From Nonomuraea helvata (GTDB lineage Bacteria; Actinomycetota; Actinomycetes; Streptosporangiales; Streptosporangiaceae), in the NCBI RefSeq assembly GCF_039535785.1, contig NZ_BAAAXV010000009.1, positions 1-64,000 on the forward strand: 64,000 nucleotides of DNA. The letters run 5' to 3'. Of this stretch, positions 1-12,435 are shown piece after piece. The notes beneath the pieces are model-generated. The model had not been told where the DNA came from. It saw nothing but the letters and a program-made list of their open reading frames with translations, and did not search any database. Numbering within the stretch: position 1 is the first letter of the stretch; every line of letters begins with the position of its first letter. A program made the position numbers and the translations under genes.

Positions 1-3000
1 GGTCGGCGCGGACCCACTGGCGGTCCTTGGTGTCCCAGAACAGGTGGTGTTCGGTGGCGAGGATGACGCCGGTCTCGTCGCCCTTCTTGCCGTCGGTGTC
101 GACCGCGATCTGGACGAGATTGAGGTAGCCGACGCCCGAGAAGGCGGCGACAACCGGCTTCGGCACGGTCCTGCCCGTCAGCGGGTCGGTGGCCAGGACC
201 TTGTCGCCGGGCCTGATCCGCTCGATCGCCTTGCTGGTGCCGTCCGCCAGCTTGACCATGGTGCCCGCGGCGAAACTGTTGCAGCCGGATCGTGCCCCGG
301 ACGTGGCTCGTGCCTTGCCCGCTGCCCTGCTCGCTGTCCTACCCACCGCGGCCTTGCCTGCCGCTGCGCCGGCGGATTCGCCGCCGCCGGCCGCTGCGCC
401 GCCGCCGCGGCCAAGGGCGCTCCGGACCTTGCTGGCCGCCTTGCCCGCCGCTCCGGCGACGGTCCTGCCGGTCGCCGTGGTGGCGAGTTTGCCGAGTGCC
501 GCGCCCACACCCTTGCCGACGGCGCCGCCTACCGCGCCGGTGATGGCGCCGACCGCTGCGGCCTTGAACGCGCCCCCGGCGCTCCATTCGTCGCGTGGTG
601 TCGAGACCAGGTAGCCCGCCAGGTTGCCGGCTGCTCCGCCCGCGGCGGCGCAGCCGATGCTGCCGGCGCCTCCGGTGGCCACTTCGCAGCCGACCGTGAC
701 GACGACCGCGACGGTGACGTTGACGATGGTGGCCTTGTGCTCGTGCCAGATCTTCTTCGCCTTGCAGCCGAAACTCCAGCGGCCGCAGTGGGGCGGATTG
801 CTGGGCGGGGGAGGCGAGGAGTAGCCGCCTCCACCGCCTCCGCCGCCCCCACCGCCGCCCCCACCGCCACCGCCGCCGCCGGAGGGCGGGTTGCACGGGT
901 TGGAGGCGATGATCCCGCATTGGGTGCCGCCGTCGTACATCAGGCCGGTGGGGTCGGAGCCGGTGACCGGGTTGTTGTCGGCGTAGGCGTAGCCGTTCCA
1001 GCTCTGCGGGTCCGAGGCGTCGAAGACGGGGTCGACGGAGATGAAGCGGCCGGTCTCGGCGTCGTACTCGCGGGCGCCGAGGTGGGTCAGGGCGGTGGCC
1101 TCGTCGATGACGCCGCCCACGAAGCCCTTCTGGCCGGGCCAGGACGCCGGTGCGACGCCACGTTGCTGCCCGAACGGGGTGAAGCGGCGGCGGGTCGTCG
1201 CCTGTGTGGAGGTGTCGTCGACGGAGGTGTCCGCGGTGCCGTGGTGGTCGGCGCCGAGCCAGGTCACGCCCTTGCTGGTACGAGCGGCGATGGCCTGCCC
1301 GGCGAAGTCGTAGTAGCGGGTCGCGCTCTTGGCACCGGTCTTGGTGTCGACCCGGATCTCCATGCCGGCGACGTACAAGGTGGTGGAGGTGGGGTCGCGG
1401 CGGATGAGCCGTTCACCGCCGGCGTCGTAGACGAAGGTGCTGACCCCGGAGGGGTCGGTCGACTTCGCGAGGTGGCCTTCGACGTCCCATTCCAGCAGGC
1501 GGCCTGAGCCGCGTTCGGTGGTGTTGCCGGACTTGTCGTAGGTGTAGGTGTCGATCTGGCCGTCGCGCGGGCCGCCGTCGTACGCGACGGAGGTCAGCGT
1601 GTGCGGTTGCGGTTTGCTCGGTCCGGCGTAGGTGTAGGTCTTGGTGATGTCCCCGGTCGCCTGGTGGTCGGTCTCCTTGGTGCGGTTGCCGACGCTGTCG
1701 TAGGCGAAGGACTGCCAGTAGGGCGCGGGTCCCCCGACGATGCTCTTCGAGGGTGCGGTGGCGCAGTCGTCAGTGGAGGTCCAGGCGTCGGTGAGGCGTT
1801 GCAGCCAGTCCTGACGGAAGCACTGCACGTCGGGCGTCTGGCCGGACGGCGTGTCGGCGATCTTGGTGATGTTGCCGGACGGGTCGTAGGTGTAGTTGGT
1901 GTCGGCCACCGAGATGGGGGCGGTCTCCCGCTCGAACACCGAACGGGTGAGCCGGTTGGTGCCCTCCTCGTAGAAGTTGGTCTCCTTGACCCGCTTCAGG
2001 CCGGTGCTCATCGTCATGTCGAGGACCTGGCCGAGCTTGCCGTAGGTCGTCGAGGTGACGTAGTTGGTCAGGCCCCGCATCGTGGTCGGGGTTGCCGAGC
2101 TGGTCGTAGTCGTACAGGATCGTCTCGCCGAGCAGGCCGCCCGCGGCGGGCAGCACGGTGCGGTGGACGGTGCCGTCGGGGTTGTAGTCGGTCGTGGTCT
2201 TGTACGTGCCGGCCAACCCGCCTTCGGCGGCGGGTATGACGGTCTGGGTGCCGGTGGGCCGGTAGGCGTTGTCGTAACCGGTGACCGAGCTGGTGTAGGC
2301 GTCCATGGCACCGGTGGCCGCGTTCTTGACGTAGCGGGTGGAACCGGTGGGCTGGCCCTTGACCACGGTGCCGTCGGGCAGCTTGTCGAACGTCCACTCC
2401 GCGAGCTTGGTGCCCGCGGCGGAGGTGCCCGGCGTATTCGGCGGTCTTGCGGCCGAGGGCGTCGTAGGTGAGGAACAGGCTGGAGCCGCGGGCGTCGGTG
2501 ACCGTCGTGAGCAGGTCGTTCTTGTCGTCGTAGGTGAGCTTGGCGGTGCCCTTGTCGGGGTCGTCGACCTGGACCAGGCGGCCGCGCAGGTCGTAGTGGT
2601 AGGTCCAGGTGTTGCCCGCGGTGTCGGTGATGGTGGCGGGCTGTCCGGCGCGGGTGTAGGTGTACTTGGTGGCGTCGTAGTCGCCGGTCGGGGCGTCGCC
2701 CTTGTACTGGCGGACCTCTGTGGTCTCGCCCTGCCCATTCGTGATCTTCGTGATGGGGGTGGAGCCGGCGGGCGGGTCGACGCTGATGCGGTCGCCGCCG
2801 TACGTGGTGGTGGTGCGCCACTGCTCGGTGCCACGCTTGCGGAAGATCTGCGCGGTCGGCCACTCCATGCCGTTGTAGACGGTGACGCTCTGGCCGGGGA
2901 TGTCGTCGTCGCTGGCCGGGACCCACAGGGCGTTGCCGGGATCGCCTTCGGTGTAGTAGTCGGCGTTGGACTTGTAAGCCAGGCCGCGGGTGTCGTAGAG

Positions 3001-6000
3001 CGTGTCGTTGATCAGTCGGCCGCCGCCCGGCGCGGGCTCCTGCTTCTGCCTGGGGCGCACGAGTCCGTCGTAGAGGGCGTACCCGGTGGTGTAGGTGGCG
3101 CCGTCGGCGCGTAGCGTCGCGGTGGAGACGGTGGTGGGCCCGTCGGCGCGGATCTGGTAGCCGAACTTCATGTTCGGGGTCGAGGCGTAGCTGGTCTTGG
3201 CGTGGCCGGGCAGCCACACGCCGGTCAGCCGGCCGAGCGGGTCGTAGGCCAGGTCGGCGCGCTTGCCGTTGGCGTCGGTGGTCGCGGTGGCCAGGCCCCA
3301 GGCGGGCTCGATCTCGGTGGTGGTGACGTGGCCGAGGGCGTTGGTCTCCTGCTTGGCGGTGACCAGGCCGGTGGCCGGGGTGTAGGACGTCCTGGTCGTG
3401 GTGCCGTTGGGATCGGTGACCACCAGGGGGCGGCCGTAGACATCGAAGGTGGTCGAGCCGGCGGTGACGTACTGGGGGCCGCCGTCCCAGGAGCCGAGCT
3501 TCTCGGTCCTGGTGACGTCGCCCTTGGACGGCGCCGCGCCGAAGGTCCCGCCGTCGTAGTACTTGCGGACGTCGGAGGTCACGTCGGCCGGTCGGTCGGG
3601 AGTGACGGTGCACGCCTTCGTGACGGTCTCGACGCGGACGGCGTAGGAGATCATCCAGCGGGCGGCGTCGCGGGCGTAGGTGGTGCGGACGCAGCTGTCG
3701 TCGTCGGCGGTGGCCTGGTCGCCGAGGTCGTTGACCTGGGTGGGCAGGCCGTCGCCGTTGTAGTCGGTGTCGGTCGTGTTGTACCGCCAGCCACCCGACG
3801 CCAGCGCGGTGCGGGTGCGCTCCTTGTCCTCGCGCACCATGCTCGCCGTGGTGGTCCCCCACGAACGCACCCGCTTGGCGGTCTGCTTCGTCCAGTAGCC
3901 GGTGATCGTGCCCGTCATGGCGGGCCCGGTGGGGCCGTCGTAGCGGATCTCCTCGCGGACGCGGCCCTGCAGCGGCTCGGCGTCGTCCACGGCGGTTCCC
4001 GTGGAGTCGGTGACCTTGACGTCGCGGGTGCCGCCGCCGGACAGCTCGTCGCCGTCCATGCCGCGGAAGTAGGTGAACTCGGCCTTGGAGCGCTGCTCCC
4101 CCGGGGCGCCGCGCAGCACCCGGACCTTGCCGTAGCCGCGCCATTGCGACCAGGTCTTGTACTTCTCCTTGGTCAGTCCGTCGTCGTCGTCGTGGTGCCA
4201 GGCCCCGCCGCCGAGGTACTCGTAGGTTTCCAGCACGTCAGGGGCGCCGCCGGTGCGGTCGATCTGCTGGACCTGGGTGACGACGTACTTGTGGAACCAG
4301 TCGAGCTTGGGCGAGGTGGCGCCCTCCGGCGACCAGTACTGCGGGTAGCAGCGGCGGGTGTTGGAGTCCGGATCGGGGGTGGTCCCGGCCTTGCAGTCCT
4401 CGTCGGAGTAGGTGATGGACAGCGCGCCGCCGGTCTCGTTGTCGATCGCGGAGATGCGCCACTTGGTCAGCGGAGGCCGTCCCTCCAGGGCGTCGACCCG
4501 GTTGGGGCGCTGCACGCCGGCGAACCTCACCGGCGGCAGCGACGCCGTCCCGCCGACTTTGCCGGTGTGCTGGATCCCGGCCAGCCACAACGCTGCCGCC
4601 GTGCCGTCGCCGGGTGCGCGCATCTGCTGGTCGAGCGTCCAGGTGTCGACGTCCTTGTACGCGCTCCCCGACAGCACCTGGGTGGTGACGGACGCCAGCC
4701 GCTTGCGCGTCCAGAACGTGGGCGAGTAGCGGTCGAGGCACTTGTCGCCGGAGTCGCAGTTCTGGTCGTAGGGGACGTCGGGCCAGTACTTGGCGTTGTC
4801 CTTGGTGAACTTGCCCTCGGCGCAGTCGAAGCCGGAGGTCGGGATACACCGTTCCTTGACGTCGAAGTCCACCTGGGCTGGAGCTGAGGTGGAGAAGATC
4901 GCGTCGGAGCGCTGCCCGTAGTCGATGCGCTTGAGGTAGCCGCCGCGGTCGTAGGAGGTGGGGGTGCCGTTCGGCACGCCGTCGGTCAGGGTGGTGACGT
5001 CGCGGCGGTAGTAGTTGGTCTCGCGGCCGTACCAGAAGGTGCTGACGGTGCCGTGGGTGTCGACGACGTAGTCGAGATTCCACCGCCACGCCTGCTTGCA
5101 CCAGGAGTCGGAGAAGGAGTCCTTGTGGCAGGGCTCCCCGTCGTCGTCGCCGAACACCGGGACCGTCCACGTCGACTGCGTCTCGGCCTTGCCGCTCGTC
5201 CAGCCGGGCAGGTGGTTCTGGCCGAAGTAGTACTGGGTGCCGTCGGGGGTGGTGACGCGCCAGTACTCGCCGTCGTTGTCGCCGTTGTCGGCGCCCGACA
5301 GCTTCTCGATTTTGGAGCCGTCGTCCTCCTTCGGCTGCCAGGTGCCGGTGGCGTCGTCCAGAATCAGCTCGGTGGCCTGGCCGTTCAGGGACAGGGTGGC
5401 GTTGTGGTTGCCCCAGCATTGGTCGTTGCGCTTGGGGGTCACGCCGTCGTCGGCGCACTGCTTGTACCTACGCTCGATGAAGCCGGGCCAGTAGTCGAAG
5501 CCCTCGCCGATCCACGACGCCTGATTGTTGGTGGCGACCGTACGGCCGTCGATGCTGCCCGAGGAGTAGACGAAGCCGATGTTCGGGGTCGGGCCGCCAG
5601 GGGTGGGCGGCAGCCGGAGCGGATAGGACCAGGAGAAGGCGCCGCTCTGGTTGCTGACGCTCCAGGTAGCCGACGGCGACAGCGAGGTGGCCTCGTACGT
5701 GCCCGCCGCGCCGGACGGGGCGGCCTCGGCGGCCAGCGTGGTCGCGCCCGCGCCGAGGGCGACGTCGGCGGCCAGCCGGCCGGTCTTGACGTCGTTGTTC
5801 GTCGGCAGAGGAGTGCGGGTCTGGCACTCGGGCAGGTCGGGCGTGGTCGCCGCGCACGCCGGCAACTGGGCCAGGCGCAGGCGGGAGGCCCAGTCGCCGC
5901 CGATGGCGTACCGGAAGGCCGAGTAGTCCACCTCGACGGACAAGCGAGCCGGGGCGTTCTGCGCGGTGAGCTGGATGCCGAGGCCCTTGATCTGCGATCT

Positions 6001-6453
6001 GTCGGCGGTGCGTGCGTCGAGCGTGCGCACCTGGACGGTGGTGGCCCCCTCCGCGCCCTTCGATCGGGTGGCGGGCGCGGCCCGGCCCAGCCAGACCGGC
6101 AGGCTTCCGGCCCGTGACCTGGCCCTGCCGCCGCTCGGCGCGGCCGTTCCCGCTGCGGCGGTACTCTCCGCGCCCTGCGACGGCGCGTCACCGGACGCCG
6201 GGACGGTCACGGTCGCGGTGCCCGGTTGCGGCCAGGACACGGCGGGCGCGCCCTTGAGGTCGTATCCGGCGCCCGGGTCCGTCAAGAGCCCGCGTGCCTT
6301 GGCGGTGCGGCCGGGCACCGGATGCTGCTCCTGGGCCTGCTGCCAGCCGGGGTCGTCGGTCGCCTGGGCGGCGATCGAGCTGACCAGCGTGGCCGGCACC
6401 ACGACGGCCAGGACTGCGGCGACCTGGATCAAGCCTCGCCTTGAACCGAGCAC
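1..6453 (-). CDS. Giant secreted RHS-repeat polymorphic toxin with pretoxin-HINT domain; two frameshifts, 3' end off window
   Basis: Starts at ATG 6453 with a signal peptide (basic MLGSRRG, hydrophobic stretch, Ala-rich cleavage region). Then comes a beta-rich N-terminal part, many YD/RHS repeats, and the RHS core near 960-1090 (motifs LGAREYDAETGRFIS and NGYAYADNNPVT). A tract of about 20 glycines (822-887) and a hydrophobic Gly/Ala-rich pretoxin segment follow, then a HINT protease (CNSFAAGTMVKLADG near 270, TEHHLFW near 45). In this family the RHS shell encloses a C-terminal toxin and HINT releases it; that toxin lies left of base 1. Reading needs two one-base corrections: one extra base in CCC 2428-2430 and one in GGGG 2088-2091. 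Homology continues on both sides of each, so they are sequencing errors or recent mutations. Probable operon with the LamG gene 46 bp upstream. Confidence 0.85.
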
Positions 6454-6499
6454 GGCTTTCCTCCCGAGGGGGCGTCGGTGAGCGTGTGGAGCGTGGCGT

Positions 6500-9400
6500 C
6501 TAGCCGTCGATGGGGAGGTTCATCGCGATGTTGATGACCTGCCGGTCGGTCAGGGTGCCGGTGTAGGCGCGGACGTCGTCGATGTCGCCGCTGAAGTAGT
6601 CCACGGCGGCGCTCTTGTACGTGGCGCGGCCGATCTGCAGCGCGCCCGCCGCCCATCCGCCGGTGACGGGACGCTGGTCGTTGAGCTGGCCGTTGACGTA
6701 GAGGCGGATCTGCTTGGCCTGCTCGTCGTACACGCCGGCCAGGTGGGTCCAGGTGTTGAGCGCCGAGCAGTCGATGGGCTCGGCCGAGGTGGCGTGCGTC
6801 AGGGTGCCGACGGCGGCGTCAGGGGTTGTCGAGAACGACCAGTGCGGCACCGCGACGCCGTTCTCGGCGATGAGCCGGTAGCCGAGGTAGAAGGAGCTGT
6901 AGGCGGCTCCGTCCTGGGCCAGGACGGTCATCGCGTGGCTCGGCAGTACGCAGGTGTCGTCGCCTGACAGGCGCACCCACGCGGTCACGGCGTAGCTGTG
7001 GTCGGTGCGGAGCGGCGCCGACGGGGTGGCCGCGTAGCCGGTGGTGCCGTTCAAGCTGAGCGCGCCGCCGCCGTCGAAGCCGTCGCCGGTCCAGGCGGCG
7101 CCGCCGCCCAGGGCCGCGGGCCAGCGGCTGTCGGTGGAGTTGACCGCCGTGGTACCCGTGGTCTCCTCGAACTTCCACCAGCCGCGCTGGATGGGCGGCT
7201 GCTTGGCCATCGCGGCGATCTCGTTCCCCAGCGCGGGGTCGTTGACCGTGCGCGGGTCGTCCGACAACTCCCGCTTCCAGATCTTCACCTCATCGATGTC
7301 ACCGGCGAAGTTCTCGATGTAGCCGCCGTGCGACTGCACCCGCCCGAGCTGCAACGGGCCCGTCGCGTCCCACGGCTTGTACGGGAAGGCGCCCGTCGTC
7401 GTCTGCAGGATGCCGTTGACGTACAGCCGCAACTGCCGTTCCGGCGCGTCCCACACCCCGGTCAGATGTGTCCAGATCCCGGTCGTCGGCTCGTCGTCGC
7501 TGATCGCCCGGACGATGGTCATGTCGTCGACGTCGGCGTTGAACTTGCTGAAGATCCACCGCTTGTAGCCGGAGGAGTAGTAGAGCTGGAAGCCCGTGCC
7601 TCGGACGGCGTTCTGGCTGACCACGGTGGAGTTCTTGGTCTTGTCGTTCAGCAGCACCCAGGCCGACACGCTCATGCTCCGGTCGGTGTGCACCACCGGG
7701 CCGGACGTGCTGCCGTAGCCGGTGCTGCCGTCCAGGCGCAGGCCGCCGGCGACACGCGCGCCGGTCCAGGTGGTGCCGCCGGCGAGCGTCAGGGGGTGGG
7801 TCGTCGCCGCGGAGTCGGCCGCCGTGGTGCCCGTGGTCTCGTCCAGCCGCCAGTGTCCCTCCGGGTCGAACCCGGTGTTGACGTAGAAGCTGTAGACGGC
7901 GGGGGTCTTGCCGACGTTGCCTGCCCGGTCCACCGGGTAGACGTACAGGGCGTTGAGCCAGTCATGGCGGGGCGCGACCCGCACGTTCACGGTGGTCTGC
8001 CCGGCGGGGATCTTCACCTGGGTGGCGGCGGTGGCCAGCGCCGGGTCGTCGAGCGCCCATCGGAAGGCCGTCACGTCGCTCTCGCCGTCGCCGGGGGCCA
8101 GCGTGAATCCGCCCGCCCAGCCCACGCTGCCCTGCCAGGCGTCCGGAGTGTCGGCCGGGTAGTCGAGGGAGCTCACCTTGGGCACGGTGGCCGGGTCGAT
8201 CGTGTCCACCGTGAACTCACACCACTTGCTCCACGCGCTGGAGTCGGTGCCGTCGTAGGCCTTGACCTTGTAGCCGTAGGTGTGGCCGGTGGTGAGCCCG
8301 GCCAGCTTGATCGAGTGGTCGGTGGCCGAGGTGGTGTACTTGTAGGCGGTCCTGCCGTCGCCCGGCAGGGTCGAGGTGATGTCGTCCCACACGCCGGTGG
8401 TGGTGTTGTAGTGGTGCAGGACGAACTCGGCCCGTACGCCGTCGTTGGCCTTGTCCGGGTCGTAGATGCGGGCCTTGAGCTGGAGCGGATTCGCGGCATC
8501 ACCGGCGTTGACGGCCGGGCGGGCCGCTCCGGTGACGCAGGGCGTGGCTGGGTAGGTGCCGATGCCCGACGGGGCCGCCGGCGGGGTGTTGTAGTCGATG
8601 ACGAGCTTCGGCGCGGTGCCGAAGCCCTTCCACCCCCACACGCCGCTGCTGGTGTCGTTGGAGTCCCTCAGGCCGAACGTCGTGTTCGACCAGCCGCTCT
8701 TGGCGGCCTTGACGATCGCGCCGGTGACGTTGAACTCGATGCCCTTGTCCGGGCAGGAGGAGCTGTAACCGGCGTCGGAGGCCACGCTGTCCAGATGGTC
8801 GCTCCATGACGGCTGGCGGTTCCAGGTCGTCGAGGTGGAGATGCCGCCGGTGAGCCAGAGCTGCACGGCCTGCGGGTCAGAGGTGCACCCCCAGGACTTG
8901 ACCTGCGTGATACGGAACGTCGCCTTGAGGATGTGCTTGCCGTTGACGTTGTTGGAGTCCATCCGGAAGAACGACCGCTTGAGACCGCTGCCGTAGTTGC
9001 CGGCTTCCGGCATGTGGCTGGAGTTCCAGTACTCCTGGGCGGGATAGGACTTGTCCACGTATGTCCAGGCGAGCTTCGAGCCCGACCACTGGGGGTCGAT
9101 GTAGACCGGGTACGTCGTGCCGGGGGAGGCCAGCAGGCTCTTGTCCGGCGTGATCGCGAGACGGTCCCCTGCCAGGTCCACGCCCATGACCGCCTGCCTG
9201 GCCGGCTCGGCCTTCAGCGAGGCGGAAGCGGCCGTCGCGCCTGAGGAGTCCCACATGCGTGGCGCGGGCGCGTGGAACACCTCGGTCCCCGACTCGGTGA
9301 CCGCACTCAGGCCGCCGGTCGCCGTCTTGCGCACGTTCAGCCCGTTCGCGCGCAGGCCGAAGGCGACCTCGTTCAGCGCGGGGTTGGCGGCGGCCTGCCT

Positions 9401-9953
9401 GGACTTGACCACGAGCACCTCGGAAAAGCCGAGCACCGACGCGGTCACCTTCAGGTCCACGCCCGGCAGCACCTCGGCATACGTCGCGGTGTCCCCCTCA
9501 AGGGACGGCTTGGGCAGGCTTCCTGGCCAGGTCATCGCGACCGAACGCCCGTCCTCTCCGATGGCGGCCAGCGGGGCCGCCCCGCCGCCGGAGAACGTCA
9601 ACTCCAGCGGCGTCGCCACCGTCCGCACACTCCCGTCCGCGGCGAAGAGCAGACTCGGGTCGACGTCGGCCCAGCCCGCCCCGCGCCGTATCCGTTCGGG
9701 CAACGCCGAGGTCTGCGAGGTGAACGTGCCGTCGGGGTTGGCGAACACCTGGCGGTTCTCCGTACGCAGCGACCAGACCTCGACTTGCTGCTTCGTGTCG
9801 CGCGCGCGGTCGAGGGCTTGCCGTTCCGTCGGCGCGGGGGCGTCCCCCCGTCTCCGCGCGTACGGGCGTCGTCGTCACGGTTACGGCGGCCAGGCAACCG
9901 GCCGTCAGCGACAGGACGACGGCAAGGAGACCACGACGGGTACGGCGGCGCAT
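6500..9953 (-). CDS. Secreted DNRLRE / fibronectin-like / double LamG protein, one frameshift near its 5' end
   Basis: ATG 9953 gives a signal peptide (MRRRTRRGLLAVVLSL, then hydrophobic and Ala-rich). The reading frame breaks in a six-C run at 9844-9849; removing one base joins the leader to DAPAPTERQALDRARDTK and the remaining ~1,090 residues. Order of parts: an N-terminal beta region, a DNRLRE-type domain (PVYIDPQWSGS through KLVIDYN), a fibronectin-III-like part (TGHTYGYKVKAYDG), and two LamG/concanavalin-like modules, each opening with a WR/WKxxETTGTTA motif and ending in GDIDEVKIW or GDIDDVRAY. Such proteins are cell-surface or secreted carbohydrate/adhesion partners commonly found next to actinobacterial RHS genes. 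It lies 46 bp upstream of the RHS gene on the same strand, so co-expression is likely. No catalytic motif seen. Confidence 0.85.
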
Positions 9954-10232
9954 GAAGCCTCCAGAGAATCGGCGTGACGGATTTCCACGGAGTACTCATC
10001 GGTGCCCGCCGCAGGGAAGGTGCCGGCGATCCGAAACGCGACCATTCTGAAACAGGCCGATCGAACCGGCGTCAACCTGTCGGATGAAGATCGCTGCAAC
10101 CTCTGCCGTAGGGTGCCGGCCCGGCGGGTAAACCAGCGCGGTAGGCGGGCCGCCGGTCTACCGCACAGGTCGTCGTTCTGATCAATCGGGTGGTGAATGA
10201 GAGGTGGAGGGGTTGGCGGCTAGCATGCGCTG

Positions 10233-11477
10233 ATGCACGCAAAGGTGCTGTCGTCCGTGCGACGGCTCGCCGTGAGGAATCCCTTCATCGTCGACCTGCT
10301 GTTCAGCCTGCTGGTCACCGGCGCCACGCTGGCCTTCGCCGCCGCGCTCAGGACGGGGCCAGGCGACTGGGAGTACGCGCGGCGTGCGATGGACGCCGTG
10401 GGCATTGGGCTGACGCTGGTGGGCAACCTCGCCCTGGCGTGGCGGCGGAAGGCGCCGCTCACCGTGCTGGCGATCTCCTGCACCGCGACGGCCGTCTTCC
10501 ACGCGGCCGGCTACAACGCCAGGCTCAACGACATAGCGCCGCTGCTGGCCCTCTACACCGTGGCCAGCCGCCGGCTCCCGGCCATGTCGCTCCCGTGCGC
10601 GCTGGTGGTAGCAGGCCTGTGGTGGCACGCCGCCACCCTCGGCCCGGACGACTTCATCTGGCCGAACATCGCGCAGACGAGCGTCATGGTGGCGGTCGCG
10701 TGGTCGTTCGGCACCAGCACCCGGATGCTGGTCGAGCGCAACCGGCGACTGGCCGAGCTCAGCGCCCGGCTGCGCCGGGAGCAGGAGGACCGTGCCCGGC
10801 GGGCCGTCACCGAGGAACGGGTGCGCATCGCCCGCGAGCTGCACGACGTGGTCGCCCACCACATGTCGGTCATCGTGATCCAGGCCGGGCTGGCCCGCTA
10901 CGTCTTCGGCTCCGACCCTGCCACCGCCCGCGGCGCGCTGGCCACCATCGCCGACACCGGCAGCGAGGTCATGGGCGAGATGAGACGGCTGCTGGCGGTC
11001 TTACGCGTGGACGCCGACGACGACCCCGACGCCGACAACTACGCCCCCGCGCCCGGCCTGCAACGGCTCGAAGCGCTGGCCGAACGGGTACGCGCCGCCG
11101 GGGTGCCGGTGGAGGTGTCGATCACCGGCTCGGTGCGCCCGCTGCCACCCGGCATCGAGGTGTGTGCCTACCGGGTTGTGCAGGAATCCCTTACCAACGT
11201 GCTGAAACACGCGGCCCCGGCCACGGCGCGCATCTGCGTGCACTACGGAGCCGAACTGGAACTGCGCATCGACGACGACGGAGCCGGAGCACCCGTCACC
11301 CCCGGAGGTGACGGCCACGGCTTGATCGGCATGCGCGAACGCGTCAAGCTCTACAAGGGAACGATCAAGGCCGGGCCCCAACCCTCGGGCGGGTTCGAGG
11401 TCGTGGTCACCCTGCCTCTGTCGTCCCCGGGCCACGACGATCGGCCCGCCGAGTCGCACGGTGGGCCGAAAACATGA
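10233..11477 (+). CDS. NarL-family sensor histidine kinase (HisKA_3)
   Basis: 414 residues. The N-terminal ~150 residues hold several hydrophobic segments (from FIVDLLFSLLVTGATLAFAA on), predicting a membrane sensor without a large external loop. The dimerization/phosphoacceptor motif ARELHDVVAHHMS places the phosphorylated His at about residue 204. The HATPase region has an N-box (QESLTNVLKHA, ~315) and G-box (DGHGLIGMRERV, ~359). It would autophosphorylate and pass phosphate to the regulator encoded next, whose ATG overlaps its stop codon (ATGA). The signal is unknown. Start ATG 10233 was chosen because hydrophobic and family similarity begin just after it. Confidence 0.92.
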   Translation: MHAKVLSSVRRLAVRNPFIVDLLFSLLVTGATLAFAAALRTGPGDWEYARRAMDAVGIGLTLVGNLALAWRRKAPLTVLAISCTATAVFHAAGYNARLNDIAPLLALYTVASRRLPAMSLPCALVVAGLWWHAATLGPDDFIWPNIAQTSVMVAVAWSFGTSTRMLVERNRRLAELSARLRREQEDRARRAVTEERVRIARELHDVVAHHMSVIVIQAGLARYVFGSDPATARGALATIADTGSEVMGEMRRLLAVLRVDADDDPDADNYAPAPGLQRLEALAERVRAAGVPVEVSITGSVRPLPPGIEVCAYRVVQESLTNVLKHAAPATARICVHYGAELELRIDDDGAGAPVTPGGDGHGLIGMRERVKLYKGTIKAGPQPSGGFEVVVTLPLSSPGHDDRPAESHGGPKT

Positions 11478-12166
11478 TCAACGTACTCGTCGTCGATGAC
11501 CAGATCCTCATCCGCGCCGGGCTGGCCGCGCTGATCCGGGCCGCGCCCGGCCTCGACGTCGTCGGGGAGGCGGCGACCGGTGAGGAGGCCGTGGCCCTCG
11601 CGGCGGCCACCCGGCCCGAGGTGGTCCTCATGGACATCAGGATGCCCGGCATGAACGGCGTCACGGCCACCGAGCACATCCTGACGCCCGGCCCCGCCCA
11701 GCCGCCGCGGGTGCTCATCCTGACCACGTTCGACCTCGACGAATACGTCTACCACGCGCTGCGAGCCGGCGCGTCGGGCTTCCTGCTCAAGGACACGCCG
11801 CCGGAGCGGCTCATCGCCGCCATCCACACCGTGGCCTGCGGCGACATGTTGTTCGCGCCGAGCGTCACCCGGCGACTGGTCGAGGCGTACACGCAGCACG
11901 CCCGCCCGAGCACCGCCACCCGACCCACTCCGGTGCTGGACCTCCTCACCTCGCGTGAGGCGGAGGTGCTCAAGCTGGTGGGGCATGCGCTGTCCAACAC
12001 CGAGATCGCCGCCCGGCTGTGCGTCAGCGAGGCCACGGTCAAGACCCACCTCAACCGGGCCATGACAAAGCTGAACCTGAGCAGCCGCGCGCAGGCGGTG
12101 GCCATGGCGTACGAGTCCGGCCTGGTCACCCCGGGTCGGGAGAGCGCCACGCCCCATGACGTCTGA
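11474..12166 (+). CDS. NarL/FixJ-family response regulator
   Basis: 230 residues. The receiver domain has acidic residues D8/D9 (VLVVDDQ), phosphoacceptor D54 (VVLMDIRMPG) and the conserved Lys of LLKDTPPERL. A LuxR-type HTH follows at about 155-215 (LTSREAEVLKLVGHALSNTEIA, then VKTHLNRAM). Its start overlaps the kinase gene by 4 bp, the usual arrangement for a translationally coupled pair. Target genes cannot be told from the sequence; the transporter that often follows such pairs is represented here only by a fragment (12436-12783). Confidence 0.93.
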   Translation: MINVLVVDDQILIRAGLAALIRAAPGLDVVGEAATGEEAVALAAATRPEVVLMDIRMPGMNGVTATEHILTPGPAQPPRVLILTTFDLDEYVYHALRAGASGFLLKDTPPERLIAAIHTVACGDMLFAPSVTRRLVEAYTQHARPSTATRPTPVLDLLTSREAEVLKLVGHALSNTEIAARLCVSEATVKTHLNRAMTKLNLSSRAQAVAMAYESGLVTPGRESATPHDV

Positions 12167-12179
12167 ACTGCCGACTCTC

Positions 12180-12435
12180 CTCACGAAGCAGGACGACGGA
12201 GCCGCTGTCGGGCCGGATGCCCAGATGGCGACCTCCGGGCTGCCAACCATGAAGTCGACGTGGGTCTGCTTCACCCTCGGCGCGTCACCCGAGCAGAGGC
12301 GTTCGGGCATGCCGGCGCCCCAGGCGAGGTGGCAGGTGGCGTTCTCGTCCAGCAGCCTCGCCACGGAGACCGTGCCCGAGCGGCCCACGAGAGAGGAGCC
12401 GTCCACGAGGGCCAGCTCGCCGGCACCTGGCACGC
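12180..12435 (-). pseudogene. C-terminal remnant of an M29-type (AmpS) aminopeptidase
   Basis: Read on the minus strand the segment gives GAGELALVDGSS, LLDENATCHLAWGAGMPE and THVDFMVGSPEV, which correspond in order to the C-terminal metal-binding half of thermophilic-type (family M29) aminopeptidases. There is no start codon or N-terminal half, and the last residues lose the family pattern, which suggests a further small frameshift. It abuts an MFS fragment on the opposite strand within a few bases, so a deletion or rearrangement joined the two. Identification is from remembered family motifs. Confidence 0.6.

Noticed and set aside
44..1507. Long plus-strand ORFs across 1-6500 and 17000-25000
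   Set aside because: They are antisense to the RHS genes, arising from high GC with few stop codons; no family similarity is visible.
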